Positions 58,101-64,000 of a stretch of 64,000 nucleotides of DNA are shown piece by piece (positions within the stretch are counted from its first letter, which is position 1; the number at the start of each line of letters is the position of its first letter). Origin of the DNA: Oscarella lobularis (taxonomy: Eukaryota > Porifera > Homoscleromorpha > Homosclerophorida > Oscarellidae); the NCBI RefSeq assembly GCF_947507565.1, contig NC_089194.1, forward strand, positions 496,001 to 560,000. The letters are read 5' to 3'. The notes under the pieces are model-generated. The model had not been told where the DNA came from. It saw only the letters and a program-made list of their open reading frames with translations, and searched no databases. A program made the position numbers and the translations under genes.

Positions 58101-61100
58101 TATGACGGCACGACGATCTTTCCTCCTCGAAGAAGCTCAGGTCCAAATCCAACGTAAATTCCGTTGGAGTTACTCTCGACTGAAGCTCCCGTTCTGCTAG
58201 TTGCTCTCACGATGACAAAATACTGCTGATAAGGAGAGAGCGACAAATTTCTGAACACCGCTGAGAAATTAGGTCCAACGTCCGTAAAAGGAACGACGTT
58301 GCGTCTGGTTTCCAATAACTGAAGATCATTAGCAAGTGCAGCTTCGTATCTGACTGGAAACAGTGTCCAGTCTTTAAGGCTAGATGAGGTGTTAAGAAGC
58401 TCCCAATTGGCTTTGATGACAGAGGTAGACGCTTGATAATTCAAATCAATGCCGAGGTAGTTTCCGTCAAAAACTCTACTGGGCAACGGAAGACGAGAAT
58501 CGGACGTAACACCATTAGATCGCGAAGTTGTCCAAAAGCCCATAGCGTTTTGCACAAAAATAATGACATAATACGTTTTTCCATCCTCCAGGTTTAGATT
58601 GGGCCACGAAGCAGAAAGTGACAAAGAAGATAGATTAGCCTTATCTGTGACAAACGATTCGTCGATGCGACGAATCAACCACTGAAGATAAGTAGGCGGA
58701 CAGAAGTCGTCAATTCGCCACGATGCTGATATGACGGTCAATGACTGCTGAAAGTCAATGTCGTCGACGCCCAGTCCATCCCACACATTTATCGTAGTAG
58801 AGTGAGCAATCACAAGTCCGTTTGACGATTTCACCGAGTACAGACCAGCTATATCAAATGCTTTCACAGTCGCAAAAATTGTCGTACCGGGGTATACTGC
58901 TAAGTGAGAAATTGATGCTGTGTTGGCAAGGCTAACAGATCGAAAGGAGTAAAGGTCTGCAGCTCCTTCTGAAGTTCCTAAGCCAATTTGGTACCTATTA
59001 AAAAAAACAAAACATTTACAAGAAAACAACTGCCCTAAAACAATAAGCTTACTCTCGAATAGGAACAAGATCAGAGGTGAAATTTGTCCATTTTACGTGA
59101 AAGACGACTTGAGACTTTTGACATACAGGAGCGCTCAGTTTGCTCTCAAACAATCCAGATTTAAAGTAAAACGCTTCACTGATTAGTTCCACCCTATCGG
59201 GACGAGGTAGGCTTGTCGCAACGCGAACAGTCGCCTCCAAAGACATTTTGAGTCCTACTAGGTTATACGCCTCCAAAGTGACAACGTAATAACTGTAAAA
59301 CGTCGACAAGGAGAACTCAAAATCAAAGCAGCTCGCAGAGAGCGGAACATCAAACGGACCGAAGTACTTTGAAGATCCGAGAAAATCGCCGACCATGACG
59401 CGGTATATGGATATGCCACTTTCTTCGTCGTAAACAGAAGCCCAGCAGCATTCAAACTTGACCTGAGAAGAAGAGGGAATAGCTAAAGGACAGTGAAGCT
59501 CTCCTTTGGACGGAGGAGTCGAGTCGACAGTGATTGCACCAATGACAGCCATTGATCGATGCCCGACGTTGTCGGAGGCAATGACAGAAAAGTAAGTTGG
59601 ACTTCCATCAGAAACAAGAATGAGAGGCGAAGAGAAACTCTCCTCAAAAGTTCGTTCTCCCCTTGGCAACAGAACTTGAATAGAATTTTCGGGAAACGAC
59701 TCGGTAGTTAAGTTGTATCCTAGAACTGCACTCCCAGTGTCGTTGCCTTGCCACGAAATTTGAACCAAATCAGAGGATACAACGTAGATTTGACCACTAT
59801 CACCGATACTCTGACCTCGATTATACTCAGTTACGACCGTCGGCTCTTCGACAGACGCTCTTCCACTTGCACTTTCACTGGGACTTCCACTTGCACTTCC
59901 GCTGCCACTTCCACTTGCACTTGTGCTCCCACTTTCTCCACTTTGAGTGATGGGCTCAAACTCTGTCTCAATAACAAAGACAGTGCTATTGTATTTAAGC
60001 ACAACCAAAGGCTCTTCTTCGTCAATCGTTATTCCGTTCGACGTCGCCTCAACGAAACCGTCGTCACAACGCGTTCGTGCTCGAACCGTGGAATAAACCG
60101 TTTCACCGCTCTCAATCCGAATAGGTATTTGAGCGTGTCCACTTCCGTCTTCTCCCACGACAATTCCTTCGGAAGTAAACAACATCACGTCGCTCGAAAA
60201 ACGTCGAGTTCCAACGGCCCATGCAAAGTCTGCTAAACCTCCGCATCGCTCGCTTTCAAACCCGAAAAATCTTGTCGTAACCGCAAAGCCGTGACGCTGA
60301 AAGCCTCCGCTATCTGGTTCGTCTCCGTCGCTCACAAAACCACTGACGTCACCAACTTCAACAAATATTGGTTTTGAAACTTGGGGAGGAGATTGCAGAC
60401 CGGCTTTGTTGACAGCCACCACAGAAACGTAATACAACGGGAGCTCAGATTGTTCATTTGTTCTGTTGAGAGACAGATTGTCTAGGTAAGCACTCTTCGT
60501 TGCAGAAGTCATGATCCTCCATCCGTGACTCACGTCAGTCGCATTTGGACTCGTTCCTACAGCAACGTAATAAAAGTCAATACCGCTGTGAGGATCAATA
60601 CCAGCCCAATTGGAGAGAATGCCATCGCGACTCGTTTGGACAACCCAACCCTTGGTTGCCTCAATGTTCTCGTCCTCGGAAGGATCCAACGATCCAACAA
60701 GAACAAACGAAACAACAGGAGGCGACGAGTCCACCGTAAACGGTTCTGTCTCGTGGACGCTTATGAGATTTGCACGATTGACAGCCTTGACGGTAATTTT
60801 GTACGTTTTTCCATCCTCGAGATCCAAGCCAGACTGACTATACTGCACAAAATTGCTTGGATTATAGATTTCATCCCAGTTGGTGCCACGAGGAAAAACG
60901 GTCACGTCGACTCCGCGCTTGATTACACGAATGGCGACGTCGTAGCGCATGATGCCTGATTCAGGATCCTCATAAGACCAATAAGCACTAATCGAGTCCT
61001 TATCAGAGCGGTATTGCAACGGCGTCGTGTAACCAATGCTACGCAGAAGAGGAGGTGAAGTGTCAATAAGATAGCCGTCGGTTACGTTTCTAGTTTCGAG

Positions 61101-64000
61101 ACCGGCACCGTTGACTGCTATGACGACGGACTCGACACGATCTCCGTTGTCAACTGAGTTCCTCACATCAGCGTAGGTTTCAAAAGAGTTGCTGCTCTGT
61201 CTAGGAAACGTATACCCGTTGATTATCGACTGCACGTAGAACGCTGATATGTGAGACTCAGGATCAAGGAATCCATCCCAATTGCAATAAACGGCACTGT
61301 CGTCGCCAGAGAAGTTCAAGTCGTATCCAAGAAAGCGACCATCTTTGACCAGACCAGCTAGCGGGGGTGTGTGATCGATTAAAACTAGAAACCATAAATT
61401 GGTACGAGAAGAGAAAAATCTATATTTCTCAACTCACCTCCATTTGATGTTGCAGATGTGTTGAGTTTGCGAGTTGCTTGGTTGAAAACCGTTAGCGTAA
61501 TGAAATAAGTTGTGTTGTGTACGAGAAGAGAAACGTCCAAACAAGCGCTCAGGTCGCAATAATCAATAGGCGTTGGAGGAACGACGTCGTATGCTTCAGG
61601 TTCTCTGCCTACGCCGCCTAGAGAGCGACATGAAATGCCACTTTCTGGATCATAAAAGTGATCCCAATTGACACAAAGCGATCCATTCAGAACGGAGGAG
61701 AACTGTAGATCGTGCCCGTGAGGCGGTCCATCGTTAACGTGCCCTGCATGCGGTGGAGTATTATCAAACACGAAGACGTCGGGTGAGTGACCAGACGTCC
61801 AGAGATCAACTAAGAAATTACGGTCCAACCCAGAAAAAAAGATATAGACAGGCACTTTACCTCTGTCTATGGCTCGCAGCCTGACCCACGCTGGAACTCC
61901 GGGCTGAATGTCAACATCAAAGGTAATCTTTCCCACCGCTGCGTGGCCGTGTCGAGACCAAGCGCGCAAGTCAGTGTCGTATATAGTCCTACCCATTCCG
62001 ACATCTACCTCTTTGATGCCCGACGTTGCGTCACTAAGAAAAGAATAAATAAATAAATGAAAGACGTATAAAATAACAAGGCTACCTGGCATTGTAAGTA
62101 ATTGTGAATCGGTCTAAAACGGGATGAAGTTCAAACTGAATGTCGTAGATAACAGGTGGATTAGTATCCACTGCGTACGGTGTCGTGTGAACGACACTTG
62201 TCACCAACGAACCACCGAATTTAATCGTGTTTAAAGCTTGAACGGTGATGAAGTAGAAGCCGTCAGAGAGAAGAGGCGACACAAAATCAAACGCAGAGTT
62301 CGTCCAACTCTGCTGGCTGAAATGGTGGCGATGCGGGTCACGAAACGAAATGACGTCATCGTTTCTCATTTTGCGTCCAACCGCCCAAGTGTAGTTGCCG
62401 ATGCCAGTTTCATTGTCATGAAAACCGTGAAAATTACCTAAAAAGGAATAATAATGGACAAAGCACCGTCGATTTATGAAATCACGTACAAGCTATGTAG
62501 TTGTTGTGAGTAGTATAGAGCATATCAACGAAAGGAAAAAATCCATTGAAAATAGTCTTAGAACCAGGTCCATCATGAATAATTCTAAAACAGAAATCAT
62601 ATACTAGTCGGACACTCGATTCGACTTTACCGGTGATTAGGTCTCGGCGTAGTCTCCTCGCATACTTGTGCAACCGAAGCATTGCATCCGTCAGCTAAAA
62701 TCATATCAATCGATGCATTGAGTATAAGACCAGGTTCGGGAGGCGTAAAATCGACGAGAATTCCTTTCGCCGTGAACAGAGCCGTGTAGCCAAGAACGTT
62801 CTCCGATATGACATTGACGTAGTAGACGTGATTGTGTCGCAACTCTACGTCGCGCGTTTGAAAGAAACTGTCGTAGCCGACACCAACCCGTTCAAAATTA
62901 TGAAAATAATCAGACGAAAGAAGATGAACGCCGTGACCCACGATAGCCGCATAGACGATACATTCATAAGTGCGATAGTGATAATCGAACGACAGACAGC
63001 GAACGGTAAAGCCAAGACAAAACTTGGCGCAATCTGAAACAGCGTAGAAGTTCTTAACGCCAACCGGAGAGGCGTCGAGACGGCCAGGCTGCGGCGAACC
63101 GAAATGATTGAGAGCGTCGTCTATGGGCGACGAAACGGCGTCTGCCGCGTCGAAAAGGAGACTTTCCCACGGTTGGGCTTCCGAATGACCGGCTGTAAGT
63201 CCGATCGAAGCGACGCTGTGGACGACGAGCGCCGAGTCGTCGCGAACGGACACGTCGGCAAGAATAGTCGACGGATTGCTCGAGATTTGAAAACGAGGCG
63301 TGATGCGACCGTTAGGAAGCGTTACGTCGTACGTCGGAAGCGTGCAATGAGCAAAACTCGACTGCCGATCTCTGTCCGTTGCGTTGACGCTGAAATAGAG
63401 AGGGATACCTGATGGCAGACGGGTGGTGAACGCCTCGACGTGGCCGCCCATTGCCGCTTCTTTTATAACGTCGTTGCCGCCCTTATACGTTCCGACGCTG
63501 AAGGAGAGTTTGGTGTCACTTGAGTCGTCGTCGACGGCCACTTCGACTTCGACTGCGGGATCTGTCGGCGAGCGAGAGGCCAATTGATCGACTCGACACT
63601 GGCGATTGCAGTTGGGGTCGGGCGGGTGAAAAAGAGGCGGTGAGGAGCCCGACTGTTTCTTATTGATGGCGAAAATGTTTGATTTAATTGGACGAGCACT
63701 GTAGCTCCATAGGCGGCTTTCGAAGACGACGGCGAAGAATGGTCCAATTCCGATTGACACTTCAACCCAGATTGACACAGCAAACGGTACCATTTCGACA
63801 TCGAGACTCGTTCTAAAGAAAATCAATTTTAGAAATTACTGTTACAAAGCAAATCGAATAATTTACAAACAAAGTAGAGAACACTAAAAGTTACGCGTAA
63901 GCACTCACCCAACAGAAAGAGGAACTTTAGAAAAACTGCAACTGAGACTCAAGGGAAAAAAGGTATTCAGTATCTCTCCTCGGACTGTTAATCCAATGTG
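52196..64000 (-). CDS. Giant single-pass receptor: PAN, FN3-like repeats, cadherin-like and EGF-like modules (partial)
   Basis: Reads leftward from beyond 64000 into the gap. Main exons: 63907-64000 (runs off), about 62650-63830, 62510-62595, 62090-62440, 61385-62090, 59060-61319, 55622-59055, then 55260-55560, 55137-55225, 54919-55066, 54590-54865 and 52196-54540. An apple/PAN-like segment (DCAKFCLGFTVRCLSFDY) is followed by many FN3-like repeats with the signature AxNxAG...VDxTPPxxG and a Ser/Gly-rich spacer (near 59900). Cadherin-like repeats (LEDNVLQVNLKYFDREGDSV, DGLLVYTPCLDCVG) and EGF-like Cys-rich modules (DFCETHSCPPGYAC) come next, then a membrane helix (near 52740: IAISIVAVTVVMIVALVLC), stop-transfer CKRRRKR and an acidic Ser-rich tail. 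Over 3,500 residues are visible. Probably cell adhesion or recognition; ligand unknown. Start and stop are outside the visible sequence. Confidence 0.82.

Overview
The window looks like nuclear DNA of a homoscleromorph sponge (Oscarella-like). Four things point there. (1) A 1.2 kb mitochondrial-type insert carries tatC, a gene known among animal mitochondria from Oscarella, read with TGA=Trp, plus seven mitochondrial tRNAs. (2) Genes have many introns, mostly 50-140 bp. (3) There is a secreted protein with 'short-chain collagen C4' (spongin-type) domains. (4) Animal-type multidomain genes (Ank-Roc-COR-Death, Kelch-kinase, a giant FN3 receptor) sit in repeat-rich DNA. All identifications come from reading the sequence; no database search was possible.

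Layout. 1-0.98 kb: decayed, intron-containing copy of the Roc part of the Ank-Roc-COR-Death gene found intact at 36.6-41.4 kb. 1.7-2.95 kb: mitochondrial insert (tatC-Q-N-W-M-I-Y-L). 3.2-3.4 kb and 13.6-14.5 kb: decayed fragments of the C-terminal part of the giant receptor found at 52-64 kb. 7.0-11.8 kb: remnant of an integrase plus Ulp1-protease DNA transposon (Ginger/KRBA2-like) whose reading frames are joined by short spliceosomal introns. 13.3 kb: a Harbinger-like MITE; 14.8 kb: another MITE candidate. 17.6-20.1 kb: complete eight-exon gene for a secreted TSP1 plus short-chain-collagen-C4-domain protein. 20.8 kb: probable LTR with primer-binding site. 21.8-30.3 kb: tandem array of three Kelch-propeller protein kinase genes, the first a pseudogene with an internal micro-inversion. 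30.5-32.2 kb: intron-retaining pseudogene of cytosolic aconitase/IRP1. 34.05-35.7 kb: 1.64 kb foldback element with about 645 bp inverted arms and a TA duplication. 36.6-41.4 kb: Ank-Roc-COR-Death gene. 41.8-50.2 kb: three Helitron-like elements abutting head-to-tail, each with its own internal tandem repeat. 50.8-52.0 kb: 3' part of an unrecognised gene with KH-like repeats. 52.0-52.2 kb: 200 N gap. 52.2-64 kb: giant single-pass receptor gene (PAN, FN3-like, cadherin-like and EGF-like modules, membrane segment, cytoplasmic tail) running off the window.

Several genes fit signalling and surface recognition (receptor, Kelch-kinases, Roc-Death protein, secreted TSP1 protein), but nothing in the sequence shows they share a pathway. 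The clearest theme is local turnover: tandem and inverted duplications with dead copies, and stacked non-autonomous transposons.
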